The notes beneath the pieces are model-generated. The model saw only the letters and a list, made by a program, of their open reading frames with translations. It made no database searches and had not been told where the DNA came from. 64,000 nucleotides of DNA, taken from the NCBI GenBank assembly GCA_963402885.1, contig OY727095.1, positions 12,901,001 through 12,965,000 of the forward strand, written 5' to 3'. Of this stretch, positions 23,801 through 38,800 are shown piece by piece. The stretch comes from Antedon bifida (taxonomy: Eukaryota > Echinodermata > Crinoidea > Comatulida > Antedonidae). Position numbers and translations under genes: made by a program. Each line of letters begins with the position of its first letter. Position 1 is the stretch's first letter.

Positions 23801-26800
23801 ATAACTACGGTAACAACAATATCATCTTGTTTACTTGTTTATATATTATTCATTACTATCATTACATGCTGTACATTATTTTATTAATATTAATGACAAC
23901 TACAGTAGCTGATTCAAAGAAATTTTAAAATACACTAAAAAGATATATATATCATCCTTCTCATTGCAGTTTATTTTCAGCATACCTGCTACTACTATTG
24001 ATTCATTTATTATTTTTAATTAATAATTGATATTAACAACATGTGCAGTTTGTAGATAATCTTCTTAGTAATAAAGCTTGTTAAATTATTGAATACAGTT
24101 AAATGGAATTAGCATGCGAGTTGTAATGCAGTTTTAATCAGTCAATTTATTATAGTACACTACACTAAGCAGGTATAACTAATTTATATGCACCGTTATT
24201 GGAACAATTATTATTTTGAGTAATTTTAAGAAAAAAGATTTATATCATATGGCCTAATGTATAATGTATACATTCAACTGGTATGGAGAATTAATCTCTA
24301 AACTGCTCTGTGATATATCTGGAAAATAATTTATTTTTTAAATGGTTAGGAGGAAATATGTGAGGTTGACTCAAAAAACCCACCCACCTAGATTAAAAAC
24401 ATAGAAAATGTTGATTTGATATTCTAAGGACGCTGTGGCTTCTACATAATATCAAGAGTCCTTTTTTACACACAACATTGAGAAATCTATCTTTAATCAG
24501 GTTTTATACCAAACAATTAGGTTATAGAAAGAAGATGCATTTCTCTATCACACTGTAATTTGGTCAATCATACCTTTTCTTTCATTTGTTTATTGGTCCT
24601 TTGTAAGTTGTCTTTGAAATTGCTGTCATCGAATTCAAAATTCTGAAGTTGATTTTCTTTTACCCGAAGATGATTCTTTGTTAGATCCAACTAAACATAA
24701 CAAAATTAATATTAATTTTGCGAGTTGCTTCATCGTGTTTCATGCTACTAATTAATGAATCACAGCACAGTTACTGTATGTTAGTAGTAATTCAATATTT
24801 AATAATAACAGATATTTATTATACCTCATCACGCAACTTCTTCAGTATTCCGTCCTCATTACTGTAATTACCATTTAAACGTTTAAGTTCCTCAATCTGA
24901 AATATTAAAGTAAACAAAACGATTAAAATTCAAAAAAAAATTTGAAAAATACAATGTTCGCCTTACCAGTGGTTGGCTGAACAGTTTTTCTAATTTTCTC
25001 CACCATTACTAGTAAAATGTCTATTATGCATTATCTATTTTAAAGTTACTCACTTTTGACTGTAGCGTTGCAATTTCTCTCTCTTTTTGCCAATTTTCTG
25101 ACTTCAATCTCGCAATTTCAAAGTTTTTATCTTCTAGCTCCAATTCTTTAGCTTGAATCTATTAAAATATTTAAAGATTATTTCAACGCAAAATGTTAAC
25201 TTAAAAAAATTCAAGCATTAACTACTAGTATATATAACACATTTTTTATAGATTCTGTATTATACCTTTTGTCGACTAATGCTAATATGTTCCATATCTC
25301 GCAATTTTCTTTTTAGTTCTTCCTCTCTCTTGCGTATTTCTTGAATCAAGTTGTCCTTTTCCTGCAGATAATTAGAAAATTATTTAATCTCATTTCAATT
25401 GATTTTCCCCTTTTATAATCAAAATTTGGATACAATCTGGCACTACTAGGTACTCAATTTAGAGCTTTTATAATTTTACTTCTATTGTACTTGGATTTTT
25501 AAGATGTGGTAACTCTTTTGAATAGTAACATTTTCCTTTGTGAAATTACATTAAGTTAACAAGAGGCAATATCTTACATCAATCTTTGATTGCAGAATAG
25601 TGTTTTGGGTCTTCATTCTCTGCGCTTCATTAATATCCTTCTCCTTCTCTTGACTCTGCCATTCCATCATCTTCTTCAACCAAAGAGGAGTTGGTGGCTT
25701 TGGTGCTAGCTCTGGTGTCTCTCGTTTACCTCTTGGCAAACCTTGAGGCAGTGAAAAAGCTCTGCCAACTGGATTATGATCACTGTCCTGTTCAACAGTT
25801 GTAGTGGAGAGGGTTTCCGTCCCACTGTCAAAAGACAATGGTCGCATGAACAATGATCTTGGTCTTTGAATGCCGTCACTTTCATCACGTCCATTTGTTG
25901 GTCTGGTAGACCCATTTGATGGTGGCGCTTCATTTCCAATTAACAGATTCCTACTAAGTGGCGGAGGTGACTGGGGAAGAGGAGGTGGGTTATCTGAGAA
26001 TTCAGAACTTGTGGAATTAACTCGTTTATGACTCGGCGGAGCGCTGCCAGGTAGTGGTGGAGGTTCTGAAGGCATTGGTGGCGCTTCCAGTTTGTCATCA
26101 ATTCTAATCTCACTTATCGGATCTTCCATTATCATTGACCCACCATCGACACTTTGTTCATTAATGGATTCTTCCACTGTAATCAAAGGAAGCGCATTCA
26201 CAAGATCTTCTATGAGTTTCCGTCGGGTATTTGGACTAGCTTGTTGTAACGGAGTGTTCTCTTCAAATGAAGAATATGAATCCTGATTTACTATCTCGCG
26301 TTGAATCATATTCGTAGGATGCGTTTCTCTGGCAACTGTTGCTAACCACTGTTCTGCGGCTCGTTTCTTTTGCTCCATTTTCTTGCGTGCACACAAAGCA
26401 CAGTGGATTTCCACTGGCTGGTCATTTTCATCAAAGATGATGTGTGAGTGTCCAGGTGTGTTATGCAATCTGGTAGCATTCAACGGTTCTTCCATATCAT
26501 CAAACATGTCTTCCAATGCTTGTAGTCGATATAAAACATAAAAATGTCCTATTGAGGCATCGTTAAGTTGAATTGGATAATTATCTTGGGAAACAGACTC
26601 CAGTGCATCCTTTAGTGACTTGTGACCTAAAACAATATTTTAAACAATGTAAACAAATCGTTTTTTCACAATTAATGATTTGATGACCATTACTACAGTA
26701 CAGTACTAATCACTACTATATTCATTACAATTACTTGTTGGATGATGGTCTTTAGAATGTTTTATTTAGAATGTGACCTGTTTTGATTGATATGAATGTA

Positions 26801-29800
26801 AATTGGTAAAAACTATTTAAATGATCTTTGGTCTTTACCAAAATGTTGGGTGGTATTAAGAGGGCTTGCAATTACTGTACCTGTAGTTGGTGTGTTCTGA
26901 AGAACAAAGTCATTGATGAACTTGCATGAATAACGATGTGATAACTGGTGAAGTAGATCTGGTAATTTTTTAACACTCTGCAAGAATATAAATTAAAAAC
27001 TCTCTGAAAACAAAACACTCTTGGAATGGTTTTATGAAAATCCTGTTATCAGATTCAAATTATTGTCTTCCAAAATACGGTCATACAAACTAATATTGAT
27101 TTCATATAGGAAATATTAACAGAGAGTGAAATATACATAATACACACAGTCTATTCCGATTCTTACATATTTTCATTATTCAATAAGTATTCCTCTATTG
27201 ATTATTATTGATTTACCACACGTCTTTCTGTAGTAAAGTATATGACAAGCCTTGACATTTATATTGAATACAAAAACAAGGACAATAATATCATTGTAAT
27301 ATGCAAGAAGATGTATAATATGAAAAGAATAAATCAATCAAATTACTTTTATAAAGAATTTTTCAAGAAGCGTGTTATTAATTTTTATAGAAATAAAAAA
27401 TAATTTCATATTAAATTTATTACCAAGAAATTAATAGATATAGTATGTACAATAATAGGACTTTCTATAGAATACCTATCATGTATATTGTTGTCTTGGT
27501 AACACCAGCTTTAACAAAACAATGATTTGATAAAGAAAACAAATTACCTGTTACAATTAATCACCCTATAATCACAATGGATGATTCCAACAGATTTCTG
27601 TGGTCTTATATTCCTAATCAACAAGTCACAATTGCTTCTTATCAATACTCACATATATAATTCCATATTTCTAACATATTTTCCCATAGAATCAAATCCA
27701 TTAACTCATAAAAATGTTATTCCTGGCTGGAAATTCCTTGTCGGATATTGGAATGAGCTTTCTTTTCATATAGTGTGGAACATGTGTCATAAAGTGATCA
27801 ATATTTAGTAATAAAATGTATTTGCATGACAATAGATGATAGCTAACAGATGGATATTAGTAATTGAGAATCTACCATTGTATGAAGAGGTGGATTCCAT
27901 AAATAGTGTGTCATTAAACAGTCATTGTAGGAGGACAATACCTGAACTGCCTTGTATATACAATAGTTGTACAAATTAGCATAATGTAGTATTAATAAAG
28001 ATAAAGACATTGGTGAGGTCTAAACTAACAAGATAAACTAGAAATAAAATTTATATTACATATTCATAGTAAAGCAAGTATTACTGTAGAATAATGACAA
28101 TATTGTCGATGCTGGAATTGTCATAGTCCAGTTCTGAATTGACTTTTTCCTTTAATAATACAGTACTAGATTTGATGTATATATATATATAACTGAGTAT
28201 AGTCACAGGGGGTGGGATTATACAGTACTATTATGGAAATAGTCATGATGAAATTGGTGGTGTCCTGTTCTTTAATATACCTTATTAGTTATCCGCTTGG
28301 TATACCAAGCGGATAACTCCTTGTAATTGTATGAGATCAATATTTTTTGGTTATCCGCAACTTAGAAGTTGCGGATAACCCTTGTGATTGTAAAAATCAT
28401 TTTCATCTTTATTCTTCTTTCTTTCCCGGATTTTTGTGAGCAGCATATCCCCTATTTCTTGTAAATATATCTTTTGTATAACTTTGTCATTATATGGACA
28501 TTTACCTGAAGTTGTGCACCTCCATATTTTGAATGACGTCAGAGTTGCGTAACGTGACTTACGCGCGATTTTATGAATTTTAATGATTGATCATAGGATA
28601 AAAAATAAAAGTCATTTTGTATTGACACTTGGTGAAAATTTAAGTCATATCAAGCGCAAACTTTCTATGGATTAAAAATTACGTGTTTTACAAGAAATTA
28701 CGCGCGCACGCGCATTTAAAGTTTCAAAATGCGCAAAATTAATTTCTAATCAACTTTCTGCGCTGATCATGACATTTTGAGCATGTCAAAAATTCCCGCG
28801 CGTGCGAAAAATTGTACGCGTAAGGTGCGCACGGAGCATGAAAAACATGTTTTTTTCTCTTGAATTGTGATTTTCCAGCCTTTCCTAGTCATTTAAAAAG
28901 AGATTGACATCATTTCAAATTAAAATGACGTCATACGAACACGTTGATTTATAACATTTGCGCGCGTTTTAGTTGAAAAAGTTACAAAATATTGTCAAAT
29001 ATATGCCTATTTTAAATCTATTATAGCTCTTCAGGATCGAAGGTGACCCCCAATTTTTTTAACTTATTATGCAAGAAGATAAATTGTAGATATGAATTCA
29101 TGCAGAATTTTTACCTCTCGGATGTTATGACGTCATCGTATGGCCACACGAATGTAAAATATAGGATTTTTTACTGTTTCGTTATTGCTCATCACATTAA
29201 ATAGAGCGCATCTCGCTTATACGTATTCCATTTCACCCGATATTTTAATACTGTCTAGGTCAATTAACTATCTTTCGCATGAGTTAAAAATATTTTAATT
29301 TTTATGACGTCATCATGTCTAAAAATGTAAATAACGTGGGTCACCTATTTTCATCTTTACAGTAAATTTCAATCTGTTATAGCTCGTCAGAATAAAAAGT
29401 GATAATCATAATTAAAAGGTTTTCTGGAAGCTATTGGATTGTAGATACGAATTCATGTGAACATTTTTCAAATCAGATGTTGTGACGTCATCATATAGCC
29501 AGTTGAATAAAAAAAGTTGTATTTTCATCTCTTCCGTAAAAGTTCATTGCGTTTAAACGAGAGCGCATCTCACTTTCACGTGCCCAAAATTCTTCAAATT
29601 TGTATTAATGTAATTATTTAGATAATTATCTTCTAAAATAGTTATCTTTATAAGTCAATTTGATGACGTCATCGTGTTAATAATTGGCTTTAAAAGATGG
29701 GTCTCGTAATTTCGTCTATGCTACCACTGTATATAACATATACAGTGTATTCTGTAAATACTGTAATATGCTGTATGCTACAAAATAGGTACAATTCAGC

Positions 29801-32800
29801 ACTGTAAACATATTTAATTCATGTCATAGGATGGCATAATAATTTTCGGCGTTCATATATTTTAAACGTATGTGCATGTTGCGTTTGCGCGGATAACCCG
29901 AACTCGTCAAAGTGACGAGTTCAAATCTAGTTTTCTGTATTATTCTTCTTTCCTTCCTTCCTTTTTGTGATTCGTGTTCCTCTAAAATGTGTAAACATAA
30001 CATTTCATAACTTTGACAACATATGGGCATTTACGTGAAGTTGTGCACCTCCTATTTTTGAATGACGTCATAGTTGCGCAACGTGACTTATGCGCAATTT
30101 TATGAATTTCAATGATTGATCATAGATTAAAAACCAAAAGTCATTTAGTATTGACACTTTGACAAAATTTAAGTCATATCAGGGGCAAACTTTCTACGGA
30201 TTAAAAATGGCATGTTTGACAAGAAGTTACGCGCGCACGCGCATTTAAAATTTCAAAATGCGCAAAATTAATTTCTAATCAACTTTTTACGCGTTTCTTG
30301 TCATTTTGAGCATGTCAAAAATTCCCACGGGCGCGCAATTTTTTATGCGCGCGGTGCGCACATAGCGTTAAAAACATATTTTTTTCTCTTGAATTATATT
30401 TTTCAAGCCTTTCCCAGTGATTTTGAAAACAATTTAGACCTTTTCCAGTTTAAATAACGCCATACGAACACGTTGAATTAGACAATTCGTGCGCGTTTTT
30501 TATGAAAAAGCTTAAAAAATCGTCAAAATTATGTCTTTTTTAAAACAGTCATAGTTTCTAAAGTAAACCGTTAACCGTTTATTTTTATTACAAAATCTAG
30601 AAGTTGATGAGTTGTAGATATCGGATCATGCATCAATAAGGCTAAAAAAACATTGTGACGTCATCGTATGGCCACACGAATGTAAAATATAGGATTTTTG
30701 TCTCTTTCGTTATTGCTCATCACATTCAATGGAGCGCATCGCGCTTATCTGTATTCCTTTTTCTCCTACATTTATATATTGTGTAGGTCAATCAACTTTC
30801 TTTAGCATGAGATAAAAATATTTTAATTTTTATGACGTCATCATGCCTGAAAATTTTAATTACGTGGGTCATTAATTTCATCTTTACAGTAAATTTTAAT
30901 CTGTAATAGCTCGTAAGAATAAAATGTGATAATCACGATTAAAACGTTTTCTGGAAGCTATTGGATTGTAGATACGAATTCATGTAAACATTTTGCCAAT
31001 CGGATGTTGTGACGTCATCATATGGCCAGTTGAATAAAAAAAGTCGTATTTTCATATTTTGCGTAATAGTTCATCACATTTAAAAGGGTGCGCATCTATA
31101 TTTTACGTATTCAAATTTCTTCTACACGTTAATATGTTGTTCCTGAGATAATTTCCTTCTGAAATTGCTATCTAAGTGTTTCATTTTGATACCGTCGCCA
31201 TGTTAAAAATTGGAATAAATGGCGGGTCCCGTAATTTCACCTATTCTACACTGTATGTAATATGTATACAGCTTATACTGTTTGCATGTATATACTATAT
31301 GACACAAAATTCAGCACTAACAGCATGTCATATTCTTCAGTTCTTGTCATAATGCCATAATCTTTATCTGTGTGCAATATTCCAACGTATAACGTGCACG
31401 TGGCATTTGTCGTGGTGCGGATAACTAACTCGTCAAAGTGACGAGTTTCATGTCTAGTTTTAAATAGATTTTATTGATTTTTTAAAATGGAATTTAGGGA
31501 TGGGGTTGTAGGGAGAGGGGATTCTCGGATCCGTCTATGATATTGGAACAGAAAATGAAAATAATTAATTGGAAAATAGACAATTACCTGTGGCTTTTCT
31601 TGGTCATCAAATGATAGTAACATCACTTGTGCTTTCAATTGTTGATATTCATTCTCTGGTATGCTTACCTAGTGAAATCAACAGAAATGTCATAACTTTT
31701 ATATTACAATTAGTACCCTTTTGTTTTCACACTGTAAATTGTCATAAAAGAAAAAAATATAAAACAAAAACATTTAATAAACAGATTATCATAATTAAAT
31801 TATGCAATTTAACTCAAAATCAACTATTGAGGGCAGCAAACAAACTTTAAGGCATGTGTTTTTTGAAACGTAGTTAATTTTATACTGTATAAACAAAGTC
31901 ACTTACAGTGTTTCCAGTTTCCAAGCTGTTGTGCAATGTGTTGTATTTTCCTTGGATTTCATCTTTTGATGTTTGAAGATCATCTTGTTTCTTGTTGACC
32001 TCTTGTAGTTCATTCTGTAAATGAAGTAACTCTTGCTCCAACTCAATAGCTTGATTACTCTGTCAAATAAATATGTATTTAATTATTACAGGAGATAGAA
32101 AACAACCTACTTTTCATATACAGTACCAGGACCTACATTTCATATACACTACAGTACCATAGTTGGCAGAAAAGCAATAAAAAGTGCATTACTACAATAT
32201 TAGCAGAGACATAATTCTTTTTTTTTTCAATGCTTTTTTACAACTTGAGCATCACCTAGACAGTGCTAGTGTTTTTATTTTGCAAAACATACCTTTCTTT
32301 CCATTGATGAGTTCTTTTCCTCCAATTCTTGAATCCTGTCCTTGTGTTTTGCTTCCCCTCTTTCTAATTTCCAAACTTGAGTTCTCAACTGGGACTCCAC
32401 ACTCTCTACTTCACTTAGTCTTTCTCTTAAATTCTTCTCTGCCTTCTTTGCAGCAATCATTTGTTCGCTGAGAAGGTCATTTTCATGTTTCATCTGATTG
32501 AAATCAATCCTCATAAGTTTTTCTGCCTCTTCTGATGACAATGCTTTGGAATTCAATTTCTCGTTTGAGTTCTCTAATTGCTCAATCTGTTGCACAGCAT
32601 TTACCGTCACAAGCTCTAGCTTTAATACTTTTTTCTTCAGATCCTCTTCGGAATCTGCCATCACAGTAACATGATTATGTAATTCTTTATCCAGGTCCTC
32701 TTTTTCACGCATTTGTTTCTTCAATAGTTCTTCCGATTCTTTTAATGATATTTCACTCCTCTTTAAACGTTCTTCAGCAGATATTAATTCCTTTTTTAAG

Positions 32801-35800
32801 ATATTTTCTGATTCATTTTTCTCATTTAACTTCTCTGTTAAAAATAAATCTGTTGCTTCAAGATCACTTATTTTTTCTTCAAGCTCAGTGTAATTTAATT
32901 TAAGCGTATCACCTGATTTCTCCTTTTCATTAAGCAAGTCTTTCAATTTCTTTTCAGAATCTTCTAAATCTTTTAAATGCGAACTATAGTTATCAATATC
33001 TTCTTGCAGTTGTGAATTGGATTTTTTAAGTTCTTTTATTTGATTTTCTTTACCTTTTAAGTCTTCTCTGAGTTTCTCAACTGTTTCTTCCAAATCTTGT
33101 AATTGCAAGATTACACTTTCAAGTTCTTCTTGCAACTTTTCAATGTCATGACTGGAAGTTTCAACAGGTGGGTTATAACGCGCATTATTTTCTGAAAGAC
33201 TTTCTAGATCATCCACTGCTGTCTTGAGAACTGCAACTTCATCTAAAAGTTCTTCATTTGCTTCCGTTAATGCTTGCTGTGTAGTTTTAGCTTGTTCTAA
33301 ATCTTCCAAAAGGTTAATCTCAATTCCTTCCAGTTCTGAAATTCTGTCATCTTGCAATTTTATTGTTTCATCGTTTTTATAATTATTCATGTTTGAGGTG
33401 CCTTGATCCATATTCTTTAGTTCTAATTTCAGTTGTAATTCAGTTTCTTCAAGTTCTACAATCCTTTGTTGAAGATGTCGGATTTCTTCATCTTTGCTAA
33501 GTTCTTTAGTTTCTTCAAGTACCTCCCTATCATCTAAAGCATCATGCCAATCATCACTTGCTCTATCTTCTGAGTTAGTACGTGCTACTTCCAAACGTTC
33601 TTTCAAATCACTTTGAGATGTTTCAAGTTCATTTATATGTTCACGTAGACTAGATTCACGTTCATTCATTATAGCATCTGCTTGTGATAGTGTTTCTTTG
33701 AAGGCATTTTCTTTTTCTTCATGTTCAAATAATCTTTGCTGCATTTCTTGCTTCTCTTCTTCAAGCTCTCTAATTTTTTCCTCAAGGGAAGAAACCATAT
33801 TCTTATGTTCTTCTGGAGGTTCGCTTGCAGTTTCTTGATATGTTGCTTGTAGAACGATTTCTTCTTCTATTTCCGCATTCTCAGAAACTAAATCGGTCTT
33901 TACCTCTTTTAAAAGTTCTTTAATCTGAGCTTTTAAATTATTACATTCTGACAGAAGTGCTTCATTCTTTTCCATAAATTCATTCTCATGTTTTTCATGC
34001 TCGGCCACACGGTTCTCCAGTTGTTGACAGTAGTTCTCACTATCTTTAATTTGGTCTTGTGATTTTGACATTTCTTCTTGAATTTCATGCAACTTCTTGG
34101 TTAGTATCTGAATATTGTCTTGGTCATTTTTCGTTTCGAGCTGCACACTTTCTAGGGTTTGTATCTTTTTTAATAGTTCAAATTCTTTATTTTTAAGCTC
34201 CTTAATTTTATTGACTAATATTTCTCTTTCTTCTGTTGTTTCCTTTTCTAAAATTTGCAACTTGTGTTTACATTCCTCATACATTTTAGTGGTCTCTTCC
34301 AATTCTTGTATTTGTGATGAATGGGTCGTAGTTAAATCTCTCAAGTGTTGTTTTAACTCTTTAATTTCATTGGTCAATGTATCTACCAGTTTAGAATTAG
34401 TTTCAGCTTCCTTTATTTTTTCATTTAATTGCTCTTCCATCTTTTTCATGTCTGCAACACGCTGAAACACAGTAGCGTTTTCCTCTTCTAAATTTGTCAA
34501 TGCAATTTTTAAGTCTTTTTCTACAGATTCTAAAGAGGTAACTTTATCTTTGAACAAGACATTTTGATCTCGTAAGTCACTGGATTGGTTTTCTAATTCT
34601 TTAATCCTTGACATTAACACTTCTTCATTTTCTTCCATTTCTATTATGCTAAGTTTAAAATCTTCTAATTCAAGGTTTGATTTTTGTAATTCCGCTTCAA
34701 GATCTCGATTTTGAATATCACTCACACTACATCTTCTTCCAGATTGTGCAACTGCTTTTTCCAGATCTTCAATATCATTAGTTTTCTCTAATAGCATTTC
34801 TTCAGTCTCTGCTAATTTCTCTTCTCTCATCTGTAAATCAGTCTGAAACTTTTTTATTTCAACTTCCTGGTTTGCTATTTTTTCCAGCAAATCTTTGCAT
34901 TCTTCTTCTTTCAATTTTAATTTGTCTCCAACTGCATGAATTTGATTTGCACTGTTGGTAAAATAAATACTTTGATTGCCAGGAAATTCCACTTTTTCAA
35001 GTTCTTGCCAAATAACAGCTTCTTCCTTTGATGCTTGAAGCAAAGTTTGAGAAGCTGGAAAGACTGGTGTAGCTGAGGTTGGAAGTGGTGGTGGTGTTTT
35101 TGGTAAAGGGGGAGGAGGTGGAGTGCTGAAGTCAATTAAAGATTCTTCACCTATTACTTCTTCTTTAACAATCATCTTATTTGTTAATTCGTGTTGAAGC
35201 CTCTCATTTTCCTCCTTTAACTCATTCATTTGTAGCTCCAGTTCTTCAATTATATCATTTTTAGTACCATCATCAAAACTACGACATAGGTCACCTTGTA
35301 AAGATTTGGAGGTACCCTCAAGATTGTCATTGCAAACAGACATAGAGGTCATTTTCAATTCTTCAATTTGCTCTTCAGATTCCTGTAACTTCTCTTTTAG
35401 ATTTCCTCTGATTTCCTCTAAACTTGCAATCTGCTCTCGTAATTCATCTAACTCATCTGTCAATCTGTTATTATTTTCATTTTCATTTGATATTTTTTCA
35501 AGTAAAGATTGCTCTGATTCATGTAATTCATCAAGTTTTAAACGCAATGTATTTTCATTTTCTTTTAAATCTTTGACTTCTGTCTGTAACATGTTGTGTT
35601 GTTCTTGTAATTCCTGTAACTTATCGCTTAATATTTTATTGGAATTTTCCAACTCTTCTGTGTTTGCAATTCCTGCATCTCTGACAAGCGTTTCAAAATC
35701 CTGTAATTTCCCTTCAAGTTCATCTTTATCTTCTTCTAAAAGTTTTACTTTACTTTCTAATTGTAATTTAATATCTTCTAATACTTGAATATCTTTCAAC

Positions 35801-38800
35801 ATAATTTCATTTTCATCAATATGATTGTTTACAGATTTGTTAGACTCTCGTAATTCCATAACTGTCGTTTGTAAACCTGAAATCTCGTCATGTAGACGAC
35901 TTTCAACAGAAAGAAATTCTTTCAACTGTCTGCTCATATCTGACCTTTCAGAGCTAAGCTTATCATTTTTCTGCATAAGGTCATTAACTTGTTCTTTCAA
36001 CATACAGTCAGACGCTTTCATGTCAGTAAGTTCTTTTATCAATGTATCTTTGGCAACATCAATATTTGAACTATCGACTGCGCTATCTTGATTATTTATT
36101 AGCTTTCCATTTTCTGTCATTTGATCTTTTATAACCTTCTTTAACATTACCTCCTCTTCTTTTAACTCCTCTACTTCACTTCGGGCTTGACTTTTCTCAT
36201 GCTGAAGAATGGAATTTTCAGATATCAATTGAGACAGGGTCATCTTCAATGTTTCATCAGAGGATTTTAATTTTTTAATCTCATTCTTTAATTCCCTTTC
36301 AGATGTTTCAAATTCGTCCAACTTTTCTTTGAGTTCTTTTTCTGATTTTTCGTTATCTCCTTTTTCATGGTTAAGATGACTGTTATCAATTGGTAGCGAC
36401 AGACTGCACGACGTATCCTCATCTGTCGATTCCACTTCCTTGTTTTCTAACTGGTTTAATTTTTCCTCAAGTTTTTTCATTTGTAATTGTTGATCCGTTT
36501 CATTATTTCTTAACCTCTCAACTTCCTCCAGCAACTTATTATATTTATCAACAGTGATGTCATTATCTTCAAAGTACTTAGTTTTACAGACTAAGTCCTT
36601 GTTTTCTTCAACAAGCTTCTTGATCGTTTCTTCCATGTTGGAAATTTTGGATTGCAGTTCATCAAATCTCCTCAAATTTTCTTGTTTATCAACAATAATC
36701 GTTGCTTCAAGAGAGTTTTTTTCAACTTTCAATTTTTCAAGTTGTTCTTGAAGTTTTGAGTTTTCTGTGATGCTTTGTGCTGTTTTCTGAAAGAAGCAAC
36801 CAATTTTACATTCAGTATTTTCTAAATTTTAATTTAAAGTATGAGAAAGAATGCAGCCAAATATAATAAAAAAATGTATTTAAATTTAATATTAATTCGA
36901 AAGTATACTACCCAACTGAAAAAAATTACTAAATTTCATAATGCTTGACCTAAAAGTACATAGTGTATAGAGGGTACACAAAAAAAACAGAATATCCACT
37001 GAATAATTTCATATAAAGCAAAACAAAGTTAACTCAAAATATTATACTGGCTGTGGTTTAAACAAATCAGATACATTACAGTATTTCCATGCAAGATCGA
37101 TTAAACATTTTTTACAGCAAGGTCATCCTATCCCAATCCTAAAAATAACATCCAAAGTATTCTGATCCAAACTAAAGTTAAGTACAGGTACTGTACACGT
37201 AGTAAAGCATTACTACTACTGTACACAATATAAAAACCGTTAAACTCCTCGGGGAGGTTCTATATTGTTGCTTTACATTCTTTGAGTTGAATAACAAATC
37301 AATAGACGTTCCTATTCAATGCCATTAGCATCACAATTGGTGGTATTTACTCCCCCTTTCTTAACCCTCTGTGTGAAGGTTAAAGTCCATGCTACTGTAA
37401 GTGTTTACTTTAAAGACGGTTAGTACTTCAAAATGTTGTAAGTTCGTCAATTCAAAATCAATTAATCCTGATTATGACCTCAAGTCAACACAGCTTGTCA
37501 ATATAGGTTATCAGAATAACAGGTGATTTTTAGATAATGAAATTTCAATACAAAATTTAATGACAAAAAGAAAGATCAATGTTTCAGAACAATCATAACC
37601 ATTTTATTAAGCAAATCAAAAATAATACATGCACTCTAGTCATGGAGAACATTTAATTTAGAGGAAATGTATTATTAATTGAATTGTTTACACTATTTTT
37701 AAGAACCAGCTAATGAACATACTTCTATGAATATGAGAGCCTAATGATGCAATAAAGGAGGGGAATCACCTATGACTCATAGTTAATTAGACCAGAGAAC
37801 AAAGTACAAACATTGGTATGTTGTAACACAAAATCTAAAGAACATAGCTAATGACATGGTAGTATGTGAATGAAATAAAAACTAAAAAACAAACCCTTCT
37901 ATTAACTTTTATTTCCTTGTGTACAATCACAGTTTAAAGCTCGCTCACACAGCTTGAATCATCCTAGAATAGCCAAACAGGCCAATTATCATGAGTATTA
38001 TCACCATGGAGATCAATAAATATATTCAACAAAATCAGTGAAGCGTAAAGACAACTTTCCTACTAACAATGCTGTCACAGCGAATGGAAACAAAACCTAG
38101 GTGAGGAAATCCTATCACCTATTCATTAACAGTCATACTAGTGCAGGTATTTTATGGCATATGGGAATATATCCGACAGCTAGTTCCCTTTGTTTAATAT
38201 GTATTTATTGATTTGTTTTTGTGATTAGTTGAGTAATATAATTGGCTACAGATCAAATTTGAATAATAAAAGCAATGATTTGCAGGACATTATTCTGTAG
38301 TGTAATTAATTTAAAAAGAATTAAAATTTAATTAAAAATGAATTAAAATCTAATTAAGAAAAGTGTTATATATTCAATCAAATGCAATTATTCTGGCCTT
38401 CAAAAAACATATATTGACAAGAAAACCATAAAGCAAACATACCATTTTAAGATGCGATATTTCTTGTACTAATTCCTTGTTTTCGTCTTCCAGTAAAGTT
38501 TTCTCTTCTTGAATCTCAGCACTTTTTGTTTCATGTTCCATTAGAAAGTCCTGTAGGTTTTTTATAGTCTGCAGTATAAAAAAGACACAAAGAAAATAAT
38601 ATAGACTAAACTGATACAAGATGATACAAAATTATATCAATCACATGATAACTAACTGCGAACAAAATGGCATTGCATCTGAGTTAAATGGTCAGGTGTT
38701 TTGCACTGCTTTGACATATAATAATAATTATAAACAGTACAACTATTTAAATTACAGGTAGCACATTCACTACAATAATATGATTACAAGATTTTCACCT

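Noticed and set aside
34115-36751. Plus-strand frames inside the giant coiled-coil exon
   Set aside because: Antisense shadows of Glu/Lys/Leu codons; Ser/Phe/Cys-rich, with no splice or start support.
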